DNA from: Cryobacterium soli
GTDB taxonomy: Bacteria > Actinomycetota > Actinomycetes > Actinomycetales > Microbacteriaceae
NCBI RefSeq assembly: GCF_003611035.1
Contig: NZ_CP030033.1
Span: 3,596,001-3,660,000, forward strand
Direction of reading: 5' to 3'
DNA length: 64,000 nucleotides
The position numbers were made by a program, and so were the translations under genes. The notes beneath the pieces were generated by a model. That model searched no databases, was not told where the DNA came from, and saw nothing but the letters and a program-made list of their open reading frames with translations. Below are positions 46,236 through 54,890 of this stretch, piece by piece (position 1 is the first letter of the stretch; every line of letters starts with the position of its first letter).

Positions 46236-47198
46236 GTGAAGATCTTGATGTTCGGCCGAGGCGTCATATCGAGCACCTATGGGTGGGCCTTTGAACGCGC
46301 GGGGCACGAGGTGGAGTTCTACGTGCGCCCCGGCCGATCGGTGGTGTACGGGCCGGCCATCGACGTCGACATCGTGGATGCCCGGAAGCGACCCTGGGGG
46401 CAGCGCTTTCTCGAGTCGTGGCCGGTGCGCTACCGAGAGGTGCTCGAGCCCAACCACGACTTCGACCTGATCGTGCTGAGCGTGGCGCACCATCGCCTCG
46501 CTGAGGCGGCAACGTTTCTCGCGCCGCGAGTGGGCAACGCTACCGTGTTGATCTTCGGAAACGTCTGGGCCGAACCGCTCTCCGCCATAACAAGCCTGCC
46601 TCCGGAGCAGGTCGCGTGGGGGTTTCCTGGGACGGGCGGTGGTTTCGGCACGGACGGAGTGCTCCGCACCGCGATTATCCCGTTCGTCACGTTTGGCACA
46701 TTCGGGCAGCCGCCCACCGAACGAGAGCGAGCCGTGCGCGACGTGTTCCGCGGCGCTGGCTTCCGGATAACGGAACAAGCAGACTTTCGAGGCTGGCTCT
46801 GGATGCACTTCGTCTTCGACGCGGGCATTCACGCGCAGGGCTTGAGGTTGGGGTCATTGTCAGAATTGGTCGGGAAACGGAAGGAGCTCCGTGAAGCTCT
46901 CCTCACCAGCCGGGAGCTTCTCCCGATTCTCACAGCGCGTGGCGTCGATTTGGGGCGGCACCGAGGTGCCGTGATCGGGCTCAACGGGCCGACCTGGCTG
47001 ACCGCCCTTGTGGTCTCCTGGCTGATCGTTCACGTTCCGTTGGCACGTCGGAGCCTCGAAGCGCACAGCGATCCATCCGCCGAGGAACCTCGGGTGATCT
47101 GTGTCGACACCCTCGCTGAGGCACACCGACGGGGAGTCAAGGCGCCCCGGCTGGAAGCCGCGGCCTCGTACTTCGGGTCTCTGGTCGGTGAGGCTTGA
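46236..47198 (+). CDS. Ketopantoate-reductase-like NAD(P)-dependent oxidoreductase
   Basis: A 320-residue protein of the 2-dehydropantoate 2-reductase family: ILMFGRGVISSTYGWAFERAGHEV at the start (nucleotide fold, third glycine of GxGxxG replaced by Ser) and a C-terminal helical domain. It differs from PanE in the region around NVWAEPL, so pantothenate synthesis is not assumed. It is controlled by the divergent TetR gene, which suggests an inducible, probably catabolic or detoxifying role. Confidence 0.8.
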   Translation: MKILMFGRGVISSTYGWAFERAGHEVEFYVRPGRSVVYGPAIDVDIVDARKRPWGQRFLESWPVRYREVLEPNHDFDLIVLSVAHHRLAEAATFLAPRVGNATVLIFGNVWAEPLSAITSLPPEQVAWGFPGTGGGFGTDGVLRTAIIPFVTFGTFGQPPTERERAVRDVFRGAGFRITEQADFRGWLWMHFVFDAGIHAQGLRLGSLSELVGKRKELREALLTSRELLPILTARGVDLGRHRGAVIGLNGPTWLTALVVSWLIVHVPLARRSLEAHSDPSAEEPRVICVDTLAEAHRRGVKAPRLEAAASYFGSLVGEA

Positions 47199-47234
47199 CA
47201 ATCCGCCCCACACGGAACTTGGTAGCGTGACGGC

Positions 47235-48218
47235 ATGACAACTACACGGTGGGCAATCCTCGGACCGGGCGATATCGGCGGCTGGTTCGCGCGGGCGTTG
47301 CCCGGGTCGGCGCATGGTACGTTGCACGCCGTCGGCAGCACAGATCCAGGCCGGGCGGCCGATTTTGCGGCACTGCATGGCGCGCCGGTCACCGGTTCCT
47401 ACGACGAGCTCCTCGCCCGGGACGACATCGACGCCGTGTACATATCCACCGTCAACACGACCCATGCCGACTTGGCCGTGGCGGCGCTGCAGGCCGGCAA
47501 GGCCGTGCTCTGCGAGAAGCCCGTCGCTCCGACCCTGGCCGAGGTGGAGCGGGTGCTGGCCCAGGCCGCGGGCTCCGGCCTCCCGTTCGTCGAGGCGTAC
47601 AAGCACCGGTTCGGTCCGTTCGCCCGGGCGCTCGACGCCGTGGTCGCCGATCACGAGGTGGGCTCGGCGCTTCGGCTGAGAGCATCGTTCGGATTCGTCG
47701 CGGGCGAGCGCTCCGGTCGCCTGTTCGACCCAGCGCTGGCCGGTGGAGCGATCCTCGACGTGGGCGGCTACCCGGTGTCTCTCGCGGTCGGCCTCGCCGC
47801 CGCCGCCGGCCTCGACCCTGCGGACCTCGTTCTCACGGCCGCCGCTGGCCGGATCGGGGACACTGGTGTGGACGAGCATGCCACCGCAACCGTGTCCGCG
47901 CACGGGTTCACGGCGGAGGTGGCCTGCTCCATCGTGACCGAGTTGCCGAGATCGGCGACGCTGAGCGGCAGCGGTGGAAGCATCGAGCTGCCCGACGTGT
48001 TCGGCAGCAGGGCCGCCTCCGCGGCATCCTTCACCGTGCGCGCCGGCGCCGGCGATCGTGTCGTCGAACCGGCGACGGTGGACCCGTTCGCCGCGGAGGC
48101 CGACGCCGTGTCCCTGGCCCTGCTGGACGGCCGGACCGAAGCGGCCGAGGTGCCGTGGGCGCACAGCCGCGCCATCGCGCGCCTGCTCGATCAGTGGCGC
48201 GCGGGGCTCGGAGGCTGA
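47235..48218 (+). CDS. Gfo/Idh/MocA-family oxidoreductase
   Basis: A 327-residue enzyme: Rossmann fold ILGPGDIGGWFARAL, the EKP motif in CEKPVAPTL with its lysine, and the substrate domain (VEAYKHRFGPF, GGAILDVGGYPV). These oxidise or reduce sugars, inositols or trans-dihydrodiols with NAD(P). TAGCGT at 47223-47228 ends six bases before ATG, a leaderless start. Substrate unknown. Confidence 0.9.
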   Translation: MTTTRWAILGPGDIGGWFARALPGSAHGTLHAVGSTDPGRAADFAALHGAPVTGSYDELLARDDIDAVYISTVNTTHADLAVAALQAGKAVLCEKPVAPTLAEVERVLAQAAGSGLPFVEAYKHRFGPFARALDAVVADHEVGSALRLRASFGFVAGERSGRLFDPALAGGAILDVGGYPVSLAVGLAAAAGLDPADLVLTAAAGRIGDTGVDEHATATVSAHGFTAEVACSIVTELPRSATLSGSGGSIELPDVFGSRAASAASFTVRAGAGDRVVEPATVDPFAAEADAVSLALLDGRTEAAEVPWAHSRAIARLLDQWRAGLGG

Positions 48219-48284
48219 GCATCCGCGTCGTCTGACGGTTCAGGGGGAGTGGCGCCACCGCGCGCGACTCCGATTCCCGTTCGG

Positions 48285-48570
48285 AACCGCGGAACGCTAC
48301 GCGCGGGTCGGGCGCCGCCGCGCGCGGGGCGTGCCACGCGCCAAGCGGCGCCGTGCCCGCGGAGCGTAATACCCGGGGCGCGCTGCCCGCGGAGCGGCGC
48401 GGTGCCCGCGGAACGCGGCGCGCGGGTCGGGCGCCGGTACGCGCCGGGCGTGCCACCTGCGGAGCGGCGCGGTGCCCGCGGAACGCGGCGCGCGGGTCGG
48501 GCGCCGGTACGCGCCGGGCGTGCCACCCGCGGAGCGGCGCGGTGCCCGCGGAACGCGGAGACCGACGGCA
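48285..48570. repeat. 70-bp GC-rich tandem repeat array
   Basis: Two near-identical 70-base units (marker GGAGCGGCGC at 48391, 48461 and 48531) are flanked by diverged partial copies on both sides. Bases include GCGCGCGGGTCGGGCGCC and CGGGCGTGCCACC. The 404-base interval 48219-48622 between convergent genes contains only this array. The unit length is not a multiple of three and no ORF there is supported. Confidence 0.85.
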
Positions 48571-48622
48571 CCCGGTGCGCCGCCGCCGCCGAGGCGTCGG
48601 GGCGCACCGGGGCGCGGGCTGA

Positions 48623-48892
48623 TCATCGGAACTGCGTGAGCTTGAGAACCAGGTACTGGTCTCGAGCGTTCTCCAGATCTCTCCGGGCCTGCACCGACTC
48701 GGGCGAGAACACGGGGCGTTCCCGACGGGGTGTGCGCACGGGGCGTCGACCCCACGCGATGAGGGCCATGCCCAGGTGCATCGCGGCACGGTCGAGCGGT
48801 CCCACTCGGCGCACGGGCCGGGGTTCGGGGTGCGGGACAGGTTGGGGCGGGTGGTCGTGGCGGCCCGGACGGGGCGCCAGTTGGGTATGCAT
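48623..48892 (-). CDS. Small actinobacterial protein, unknown function
   Basis: An 89-residue protein. ATG 48892 has GAAGGA at a good distance. The N-terminus is Pro/His/Arg-rich; the centre holds MHLGMALIAWGRRPVR, a short hydrophobic helix; the C-terminus is a charged helix (ARRDLENARDQYLVLKLTQF). This pattern recurs in small actinobacterial proteins near the HtrA region. No domain known. Confidence 0.6.
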   Translation of the reverse strand: MHTQLAPRPGRHDHPPQPVPHPEPRPVRRVGPLDRAAMHLGMALIAWGRRPVRTPRRERPVFSPESVQARRDLENARDQYLVLKLTQFR

Positions 48893-49298
48893 GGTGATGA
48901 TTCCTTCGTGAAGGGTGCGAATCCGGGCACGCCGAAGAGCGTCCGGGGTCGCCGAATGAGGATGGCCGCTCGAGGCGGCTAGAGGCGCGGCGCGCGAGGA
49001 AAGCGCGACGCGAGCGGGGTGAATGACCCTGGCTGCAGGCACACGAGTGCGGATGCTGCCTGGTCGGGCTTCGAGAGCGTCACCACCGTCTGGACCGGTG
49101 GGTTACCTACTGGCCGATCAGGCGGTGAAGACGCCGACGAAGCCGGCGGTGGTACGGATTGCGATTGCAGTCATCTGAATAAACACGCTGGGCTCCTTTC
49201 GTCGTATGGCGTAAGCATCACCGTAGTGGGCGGACCGGCCGCGCTGCAACACTTTTTTCGCACTTTCGTCGTTGTGCTCCTCTGGCTACCCTTAAAAC
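48893..49298. other. Intergenic region with little recognisable content
   Basis: Apart from a possible 22-codon ORF at 49118-49186 on the minus strand, nothing is recognised in this 406-base stretch. It ends with TACCCT at 49287-49292, the -10 box of the DUF2277 gene. Confidence 0.5.
49118..49186 (-). CDS. Possible 22-residue peptide
   Basis: GTG 49186 follows AAAGGAG by seven bases. The peptide is hydrophobic and Thr/Ala-rich with one basic residue (Arg11). Only the strong ribosome binding site supports it, so it may be a chance frame. Confidence 0.25.
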   Translation of the reverse strand: MFIQMTAIAIRTTAGFVGVFTA

Positions 49299-49571
49299 AT
49301 GTGTCGGAACATCCATCAGCTGCACAATTTCGAGCCGGCCGCGACGGACGACGAGGTGCACGCCGCCGCCCTCCAATTCGTGCGCAAAATCAGTGGGTCC
49401 ACCAAACCGTCCCAGGCCAACCAGGACGCGTTCAACCGTGCGGTTGAGGAGATCGCCCACATCTCCCGGCATCTTCTCGAGGACCTGGTCACGACCGCTC
49501 CGCCGAAGAACCGCGAGGTCGAGGCTGAGAAGGCCAAGGCGCGTTCGGCCAAACGGTTCGCCGCGGCCTGA
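49299..49571 (+). CDS. DUF2277 protein
   Basis: A 90-residue protein with the DUF2277 start MCRNIHQLHNFEPAATDDEV and the helix ALQFVRKISGSTKPSQANQ. The family is widespread in actinobacteria and proteobacteria, function unknown. TACCCT lies six bases before ATG 49299, so the mRNA is probably leaderless. Confidence 0.9.
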   Translation: MCRNIHQLHNFEPAATDDEVHAAALQFVRKISGSTKPSQANQDAFNRAVEEIAHISRHLLEDLVTTAPPKNREVEAEKAKARSAKRFAAA

Positions 49572-49628
49572 CACCGTCGCCGATCGGTCGGCGAGGGCCG
49601 CCCGTCGGCACCGGATGCGTGGGGAGCG

Positions 49629-50510
49629 TCAGTCCGGGGCCGCCAGCGCATCGGCGGCAGCCCGGGCCTCGTGGGCGCGGCGGCTCGTCGCATCCGCCTC
49701 GGCCTGGGCGGCGCTGCGCGCGTGGACCAGGGCCTGTGCGTCGTCGGCGACGGCCGTGAGGGTGGATTCCGCCTCCCGCAGCTGCTCCCGCAGTTCCGCC
49801 ACCTCGGCCTCCAGGCTCTGCCGACGCAGCTCGAGCCGGTGGGCGCGACGGTCGAGGGCATCGAGCTCCGCGGCCGCGGCCTCGGCGTCACCCTCGAGAC
49901 GTTCGGCCTCCCGGCGTGCCTCTTTGCGGAGGCGCACCTCGTGCAGGTGCACCGGCGGGGGGCTCCCAGGGGAGGCTGGTTTCGACGAGGGAACGGCGGC
50001 GGCGCCCGGCACCGCGACCGCATCGAGCAGGTCGACGGGTTCGAAGCCCACGGCCCGCAGAGCACGCACGAGCAGACCGGCGGCAACCGCGGCCGCGGCA
50101 TCCGGGTCGGAGGTGGCCGCCTGCAGCGTCTGCTCGGCCTCGCCGAGCACGCTCGCGGTGGGCGGATGCCCGGCCGCCTGGGCCAGGTCCGCCGCCTCGC
50201 GGGCGAGTCCGGCCACGGCCTCCCGGCGCTCGGCGCCGAGCCGGCGGAGCGCGTCTCGATCGAAGTGCTCCTGCGCCTGGCGCATCTGTTCGCCGAGCCG
50301 CAGGAGCTCCTCGAGCTTCTCCGCCCGCTCCCGCGCGAGGAGGTTCACCACCCAGGCCGCGGGCGAAGGCTTGCGCAGGGCGGCGACTTGCTTGGCCAGC
50401 GCGGCATCCGTCGGCGTGAGGTCTCGCGCCCGGGCATTGCGCTGGGCCGTGAAGTCTGCGGGGGCGAGACCGTAGAGTTCCCGGGCGACTTCGGTGAGCG
50501 AAACGGCCAT
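49629..50510 (-). CDS. Coiled-coil protein, unknown function
   Basis: A 293-residue protein from ATG 50510. The N-terminus (LTEVARELYGLAPADFTAQRN, LRKPSPAAWVVNLLAR) is conserved in actinobacterial proteins annotated only as hypothetical. The rest is mostly alpha-helical with long Ala/Glu/Arg coiled coils (about 195-285). No catalytic motif is seen. It converges with the DUF2277 gene. Confidence 0.75.
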   Translation of the reverse strand: MAVSLTEVARELYGLAPADFTAQRNARARDLTPTDAALAKQVAALRKPSPAAWVVNLLARERAEKLEELLRLGEQMRQAQEHFDRDALRRLGAERREAVAGLAREAADLAQAAGHPPTASVLGEAEQTLQAATSDPDAAAAVAAGLLVRALRAVGFEPVDLLDAVAVPGAAAVPSSKPASPGSPPPVHLHEVRLRKEARREAERLEGDAEAAAAELDALDRRAHRLELRRQSLEAEVAELREQLREAESTLTAVADDAQALVHARSAAQAEADATSRRAHEARAAADALAAPD

Positions 50511-50651
50511 GGCACCATCCTCACCCGCGGGCGCGCCCGCCGCCAGCCGCCGAACCGGCAACCCGGTGCCGGCCGGGGGTTTCGCCACCGCCCCTGTGCG
50601 GCTACCGTGAGCGGGAGAACCGGTCGGCCGGACCAGGAGAGGGAGCGCGTC

Positions 50652-50852
50652 ATGACGACGGATGGGCGGGGCCGCGTGATTGTGCGCGACGGATCGTGGG
50701 GGTTCTTCTTCCTGCTGGCCTACATCGGGGCGGCGATCTACTTCATCTCGATCTCGGACGGCTCATTCTGGGGCTTCATCCTCGGCCTGCTCCAGGCCAT
50801 CGTCTGGCCGGCCTACGCCACCTACCACGTGCTGCTCCTGCTCGGGGCGTGA
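50652..50852 (+). CDS. 66-residue two-helix membrane protein
   Basis: ATG 50652 has GGGAG upstream. Two hydrophobic segments (about 15-34 and 40-64), with WGFFFLLAYIGAAIYFIS and FWGFILGLLQAIVWPAYATY, are typical of a small conserved actinobacterial family found as single genes. Function unknown. Confidence 0.7.
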   Translation: MTTDGRGRVIVRDGSWGFFFLLAYIGAAIYFISISDGSFWGFILGLLQAIVWPAYATYHVLLLLGA

Positions 50853-50915
50853 CCGGCGCAGCCCAACCGGCGGCTCGGCAGCGGGAGCCGACTCCTCCGG
50901 CAGGTGAGGGGCGCC

Positions 50916-51113
50916 TCAGGCGGTACGGGCGAGTTCGACCGGTTGGGCCGTCCACAGGGCCATCCGGTCGAGGGAGTGCGCCGGCGCCCGGTCCACAGAG
51001 GCGGGCAGATCGGCCGGCCCGTGCGTGCCGGCGGGCACCGCCACGACGCTCGCGGTCATCACGACGGGGTGGAGGGCCCGGTGGGCGGGACTGGTGCGCA
51101 GCAGGGTGGTCAT
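50916..51113 (-). CDS. 65-residue protein, unknown function
   Basis: ATG 51113 is preceded by GAGAGGA. The peptide is Ala/Pro/His-rich without a membrane helix long enough to be sure. The well-placed ribosome site and native codon use favour a gene, but no family is recognised. Confidence 0.4.
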   Translation of the reverse strand: MTTLLRTSPAHRALHPVVMTASVVAVPAGTHGPADLPASVDRAPAHSLDRMALWTAQPVELARTA

Positions 51114-51252
51114 GGTCTGTCCTCTCGACGGAACGGTCCGACCCTTCGCTTCCTGATCGGTGATTCCATCGTGCCTGCGGCGCTCCCGTCCCGGCATCCG
51201 CCAGACGGATGAACCGGTGTGCTCCGTTGGGTGTAGGCGCCGCGCCGATGGC

Positions 51253-52194
51253 TCAGCGGTCGGCCAGCTCCCGGGGCACTGTGATGGCGTCGACGAGGGC
51301 GCCGTTGCGCCACACCGTGATCTCGATGGGCTTGTCGATGGCGCCCTCGACCATGAGCTGCTGAACGGCCGTGGTGGTGGTGACGGGGTGCCCGGCCAGT
51401 TCCACCACGATGTCGCCGCGGTGCAGGCCCGCTTCGGCGGCCGGGCTGTCCGGCGACACCCCGGCCACCTGCAGGCCCGTGGGCGACCCGATCCGGGCGG
51501 CCAGCTCAGGGGGCAGCGGCACCTGGGCGCCGGCGATGCCGAGCCAGGCCCGCCGCACCCGCCCCGTGCGGAGCAGCGCGGTGATGATCTCCCGGGTCGT
51601 GGCGTTGATCGGCACCGCGAGGCCCACCCCGATGCCCGCCACGGCCGTGTTGACGCCGACCATGCGCCCGGCGCTGTCGGCCAGCACGCCGCCGCTATTG
51701 CCCGGGTTGAGCGCGGCGTCGGTCTGGATGACCTCGTCGACCACGCGCCCGGACCGGGTGGGCAGCGACCGGCCCAGCGCCGAGACGATGCCGGCCGTGA
51801 CGCTGCCGGCCAGGCCCAGCGGGTTGCCGAGCGCCACCACGACCTGGCCCACTCGGAGCCGGGACGCGTCGCCGAGCTCCACGGGCGGCGGAGCATGGCC
51901 GAGTGCACGCAGCACCGCGAGGTCGGAGAGAGCGTCGCTGCCCACGATCTCGACCTCGACGGTGGTGCCGTCGGTGAACGCGGCCTCGGCCCGCGTCGCC
52001 CCGGAGACCACATGGGCGCTGGTGAGCAGCACGCCGTCGCCCGTGATCACGCTGGCGCTCCCCGCTCCGGCTCCGCGGGGACCCCGCACGGTGATGCTGG
52101 CGACGCTGGGCAGCACCCGGGTCGCCACGGCCATGACAGTTTTCGAGTAGGCGTCGAGGAGCCCGTCGTCACTCATCGGTGGCAGATCGTTCAT
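51253..52194 (-). CDS. HtrA/DegP-type S1C serine protease
   Basis: A 313-residue protein. The trypsin-like domain has His in LTSAHVVSG, Asp in SDALSDLAVLRALG and Ser in LNPGNSGGVL; a PDZ domain follows (about 215-313, LQVAGVSPDSPAAEAGLHRGDIV). No signal peptide or membrane helix is present, unlike most actinobacterial HtrA proteins, so it may be cytoplasmic, or the start may be further upstream. It degrades or refolds damaged proteins. A TACGCT box is eight bases before the ATG. Confidence 0.88.
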   Translation of the reverse strand: MNDLPPMSDDGLLDAYSKTVMAVATRVLPSVASITVRGPRGAGAGSASVITGDGVLLTSAHVVSGATRAEAAFTDGTTVEVEIVGSDALSDLAVLRALGHAPPPVELGDASRLRVGQVVVALGNPLGLAGSVTAGIVSALGRSLPTRSGRVVDEVIQTDAALNPGNSGGVLADSAGRMVGVNTAVAGIGVGLAVPINATTREIITALLRTGRVRRAWLGIAGAQVPLPPELAARIGSPTGLQVAGVSPDSPAAEAGLHRGDIVVELAGHPVTTTTAVQQLMVEGAIDKPIEITVWRNGALVDAITVPRELADR

Positions 52195-52262
52195 GGCACC
52201 AGAGCGTACGTCGCACCGGGGCGGAAGTGGGCCGCGTTCGCTTCAGGCAGACGCGGAACGTG

Positions 52263-52565
52263 TTATCGGCCGCGGGACTGCAGGAAGACCATGACGAGGG
52301 TGCCCGCTCCGTAGAGCAACAGCTTGCCGCGGTAGCCGGCCCACCAGGCGCGGGGCGCGGGCTGCTCGTCGTCGGCGGGCGCAGCATCCGGGAACTCGGC
52401 CGTGCTGGAACCTTCGGCATCGGCAGAGCGCACACGGTCACGGCCGGCGGGTGCGGCCGGGGCCGGTCCGCCGCCGCCGAGGCGCTCGAAAGGCCGGGCC
52501 AGAAACTCGGGAATCTGGATACGGTCGAACTCGTCGTGCGGTTCGTCGCTCTTGTCCTTCTTCAT
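52263..52565 (-). CDS. Small acidic protein with C-terminal membrane helix
   Basis: About 100 residues from ATG 52565 (MKKDKSDEPHDEFDRI), with AAAGGGGG upstream. A charged N-terminus, Ala/Pro-rich linker and one C-terminal membrane segment (about 77-95, KLLLYGAGTLVMVFL). No family recognised. It probably sits in the membrane with its bulk in the cytoplasm. Confidence 0.6.
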   Translation of the reverse strand: MKKDKSDEPHDEFDRIQIPEFLARPFERLGGGGPAPAAPAGRDRVRSADAEGSSTAEFPDAAPADDEQPAPRAWWAGYRGKLLLYGAGTLVMVFLQSRGR

Positions 52566-52684
52566 CCGGATCACGCCCCCTTTGGTCCCAGTCTAGGGAA
52601 TCCGCGGCGCCGTCGAGACGCCCGCGGTCCCATCGAGCCGCAGCTGTCAGAGGACGCCCAGTTTTCTGGCGTCGAGCACATCGG

Positions 52685-54253
52685 TCAGCGGCGTGCCGTG
52701 GTCTCGGTGTGGCTTGACACGGTGTCATCAGCGGACCGGTCGGGGCCTGAGCCGGCCGAGCGCCGCTTTCTCAGATGCTGCACGATCGACACCACGGTGA
52801 TGATGACGAGGATCGTGTACAGGGTGATCGTGAATGGACTGGCGACCAGCACAGCGGGGTCACCCGCCGAGACGGCGAGAGCGCGTCGCAGCTCGGTCTC
52901 GGCAAGAGGTCCCAGCACCACGGCGATCATGACCGGGGCCAGAGGAATGCGGAAGCGTCGCATCAGCAGGCCGATGAGCCCGATAGCGATGAGCGCCCAG
53001 ACGTCCACAACCGACGACCCCATGGCGTACACCCCGAGAACGGCGAGCACCGTGATGCCGGCGTAGAGGTAGTGCTTGGGCACCAGGAGCAACTTCGCCC
53101 AGAGCGAGGCGAACCCCATGTTCAGGATGAGCAGCGCGACCAGGCCGATGAACAGGGAGGCGATGAGGGTCCAGACGAGTTCGGGAGTGCGCGAGAAGAG
53201 CAGCGGCCCCGGCTGCAGGCCGTACTGCTGGAAGGCCGCGAGCATGATCGCTGCCGTGGCCGACGTGGGCAGGCCGAGAGCGAGGAGCGCTCCCATGGCG
53301 GTGCCGGCCGTGGCGTTCGCCGCGGCCTCGGGTGCGGCGACACCACGGATGCTGCCGATCGAGCCGAAGTTCTTGTCACCGCGCGCCTTCGCCAGACGCT
53401 TCTCGGTGCCGTAGGCGAGGAAGGTGGGAACCTCGGCGCCGCCGGCCGGGATGATGCCGAAGGGCAGCCCGAACGCCGTGCCCCGTAGCCACGCCGGAGC
53501 GGCGCGCCGGAGGTCCGAGAGGTTCAGCCAGGCCCGGCCCTGGCGGATGATCTGCACCGACTTGTCTTCGCGGTGGATGCGGGAGGCCACCGAGAAGACC
53601 TCACCAAGGGCGAGCAACCCCACCGTGATGACAACGATGGACAGGCCGTCGAAAAGCTGGGGCAGGCCGAAGGTGAATCGTTCGGTGCCGCTGGGGCCGT
53701 CTATGCCGACCAACATGAGCGCCAGCCCGACTCCGAGCGAAAGCAGCCCGCGCACGATCGACTCGGAGACGACCGAGCTTACGGCGAGGAACGCGAACGC
53801 CGCCAGTGCGAAGTACTCGGCGGGGCCGAACATCGTGGCCATTGACACGAGCAGTGGCATGGCGAAGACCGTCACGAGGGTGGCCAGCGTACCCCCGAAG
53901 AAGGCGCCGAGGGCCGCGGTGGCCAGAGCCTTGCCGGCACGCCCGCTCTTGGCCATCCGGTTGCCCTCGAAGGAGGAGGCGATGGCCGACGAGTTTCCCG
54001 GCGTGTTGAGCAGGATGCCGGCCGTGGAGTCGCCGAAGAGGCCTCCGAAGTAGATACCGGCGAACATGATGAACGCGGCGGTCGGGTCCAGGCTGAAGGT
54101 CACCGGCAGCAGGAGGGCCACCGCCATCGATGAGCCGAGTCCGGGCAGCACCCCCACGGCGGTGCCGAGAACGGCGCCGACGAGCACCCAGAGCAGGTTG
54201 ATGGGGGTGAGGGCTCCGGAGAAGCCCTCGAGAAGAAGCGTGATCTGGTCCAT
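52685..54253 (-). CDS. tctA: Tripartite tricarboxylate transporter large membrane subunit TctA
   Basis: A 522-residue polytopic protein with about 11-12 helices. Family motifs include VLPGLGSSMAVALLLP, GGLFGDSTAGILLNTPGNSS, GIIPAGGAEVPTFLAYG and LGLPTSATAAIMLAAF. TctA forms the transport channel of the TTT family. Start ATG 54253, one base after the tctB stop. The C-terminus has a charged, Ser/Thr-rich tail. With tctB and tctC it forms a complete transporter operon. Confidence 0.94.
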   Translation of the reverse strand: MDQITLLLEGFSGALTPINLLWVLVGAVLGTAVGVLPGLGSSMAVALLLPVTFSLDPTAAFIMFAGIYFGGLFGDSTAGILLNTPGNSSAIASSFEGNRMAKSGRAGKALATAALGAFFGGTLATLVTVFAMPLLVSMATMFGPAEYFALAAFAFLAVSSVVSESIVRGLLSLGVGLALMLVGIDGPSGTERFTFGLPQLFDGLSIVVITVGLLALGEVFSVASRIHREDKSVQIIRQGRAWLNLSDLRRAAPAWLRGTAFGLPFGIIPAGGAEVPTFLAYGTEKRLAKARGDKNFGSIGSIRGVAAPEAAANATAGTAMGALLALGLPTSATAAIMLAAFQQYGLQPGPLLFSRTPELVWTLIASLFIGLVALLILNMGFASLWAKLLLVPKHYLYAGITVLAVLGVYAMGSSVVDVWALIAIGLIGLLMRRFRIPLAPVMIAVVLGPLAETELRRALAVSAGDPAVLVASPFTITLYTILVIITVVSIVQHLRKRRSAGSGPDRSADDTVSSHTETTARR

Positions 54254-54254
54254 G

Positions 54255-54890
54255 TCAGAAGATCCATCCGAAGAAGCCGGAGGGAAGGGCGAGGCCCAGC
54301 CCGGCACTGAAAGCGAGTTGTACCGCCGAGCTCAGAATGAGGGCGACGCCGATGTCGAAAACGGGCCGGCGGCTGCCGAGCGCGTACGAGACCAGCCAGA
54401 AGAGCAAAGCGGCGCTGAAGATCCAGCCCACGGGGTTGAGCAGCACAGCGAAGAGCACGACGGCGCCGAGCACGAGACCGAAGGTGCGCCAGTCGAACGC
54501 TGTCGTGTCGTCCTCGGCCTGGGTGGCGTGCCGGCGATCGAGCTTGATCAGTTCGGTGTCGGTGCCCGCCACATCGGCGAGCATGTCCTTCGAGATGTCG
54601 GGGGAGTGCCATACCTGCCGGTCCGCACGGCGGGGCAGGAGCGCCTGCACAGTGACCCAGCCACCGCTGAAGAGCAACAGGCCGATCACGATCACCGGGA
54701 AGAACTGCGGGCCTGGCTCCTGCTGGCCGCGCACGTTCATGGTGACGGTGCCGACGGTGAGCAGGGCCGCAGCAACCAGGGCCAGGATCCCCACAGAGAG
54801 TTCGCCTCTGCCGGTCCACCAGGACCGCCGACGGATGCCCGGCTGCGGGCCGGGCCGAGCAGTCACGGGCGTTGTGGATGGTGTCGTCAT
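54255..54890 (-). CDS. tctB: Tripartite tricarboxylate transporter small subunit TctB
   Basis: A 211-residue protein with four hydrophobic helices, including GILALVAAALLTVGTVTM near residue 34 and FPVIVIGLLLFSGGWVTVQA. A polar loop (about 95-130) separates the helix pairs. The start overlaps the tctC stop by four bases. TctB is the small membrane partner of TctA. The sequence is divergent, as is usual for TctB, and the operon position decides the call. Confidence 0.9.
   Translation of the reverse strand: MTTPSTTPVTARPGPQPGIRRRSWWTGRGELSVGILALVAAALLTVGTVTMNVRGQQEPGPQFFPVIVIGLLLFSGGWVTVQALLPRRADRQVWHSPDISKDMLADVAGTDTELIKLDRRHATQAEDDTTAFDWRTFGLVLGAVVLFAVLLNPVGWIFSAALLFWLVSYALGSRRPVFDIGVALILSSAVQLAFSAGLGLALPSGFFGWIF

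Noticed and set aside
48285..48570. CRISPR array or repeat protein gene
   Set aside because: The units are contiguous without unique spacers, and the 70-base period cannot keep a reading frame.
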